DNA of 58,217 nt from Desulfobacteraceae bacterium (lineage in GTDB: Bacteria > Desulfobacterota > Desulfobacteria > Desulfobacterales > Desulfosalsimonadaceae): NCBI GenBank assembly GCA_021737045.1, contig JAIPES010000007.1, forward strand, positions 1 to 58,217. The letters run 5' to 3'. Each line of letters opens with the position of its first letter. The stretch's first letter is position 1. Of the stretch, positions 58,207-58,217 are shown piece by piece. A model generated the notes under the pieces. That model was not told the DNA's origin. It saw only the letters and a list, made by a program, of their open reading frames with translations, and did not search any database. A program made the position numbers and the translations under genes.

Positions 58207-58217
58207 TGAAATCAGAC

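Overview
The window reads as a chromosomal segment from an anaerobic Desulfobacterota bacterium (Desulfobacterales-like, probably a sulfate reducer). This is an inference from gene content and not a database match. The supporting signs are an archaeal-type entry into aromatic biosynthesis (ADH synthase plus DHQ synthase II), a HesB/IscA-like selenoprotein with an in-frame UGA, pyruvate phosphate dikinase, FolE2, a DUF4911-like gene and a minor-pilin/PilY1 cluster. No prophage, transposase, rRNA or CRISPR array was seen.

Layout. 1-6041 (+): the end of a minor pilin/PilY1 operon (FimT/GspH-like tail, pilW, pilV, pilX, a small secreted protein, pilY1). 6333-9047 (+): ppdK. 9285-14387: an accessory zone with an RHH/PIN toxin-antitoxin (TA) pair, a giant DUF748 (AsmA-like) envelope protein, a RelE-type TA pair flanked by a duplicated piece of the DUF748 gene tail, and an orphan antitoxin. 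14563-21733 (-): an aromatic operon read right to left as leader peptide, ADH synthase, DHQ synthase II, aroE, aroA, aroK, aroC. Two TA pairs are wedged between aroE and aroA and between aroA and aroK. 22178-24408 (-): bifunctional nuclease, miaB and a DUF4911 gene. 24477-27771 (+): recJ, an unknown gene and an RNase Z-like hydrolase, followed by a convergent TetR gene and an HD-GYP remnant. 29096-37427 (-): ileS, lspA, lgt, holA and an MrfA-MrfB-like helicase/exonuclease fusion, divergent from dtd-dacB (+). 39381-46997 (-): lon, tsaB, psd, leuB, greA, rpoZ, ttcA, folE2. 47235-48555 (+): prepilin peptidase and HU. 48713-49015 (-): the selenoprotein. Then ndk (+), lepA, a rhomboid-DnaJ fusion, nadC, valS and an acidic protein (all -), and rsmE plus tRNA-Phe (+).

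The strongest new observation is in front of the aromatic operon. A 28-residue leader peptide with 7 Tyr, 2 Phe and 1 Trp (21733-21647, minus) is followed by a perfect GC-rich intrinsic terminator. A segment inside the leader is exactly complementary over 10 nt to the 5' half of that terminator. This is the layout of ribosome-stalling transcription attenuation, here placed before an archaeal-type shikimate operon. A second terminator follows directly.

Five copies of a 125-nt palindromic element are scattered through intergenic spaces, one copy showing a compensated base change in its arms, and a second short repeat family occurs twice. Pilus assembly links the ends of the first and last thirds of the window: minor pilins and PilY1 at the left, the prepilin peptidase that would process them at 47235.
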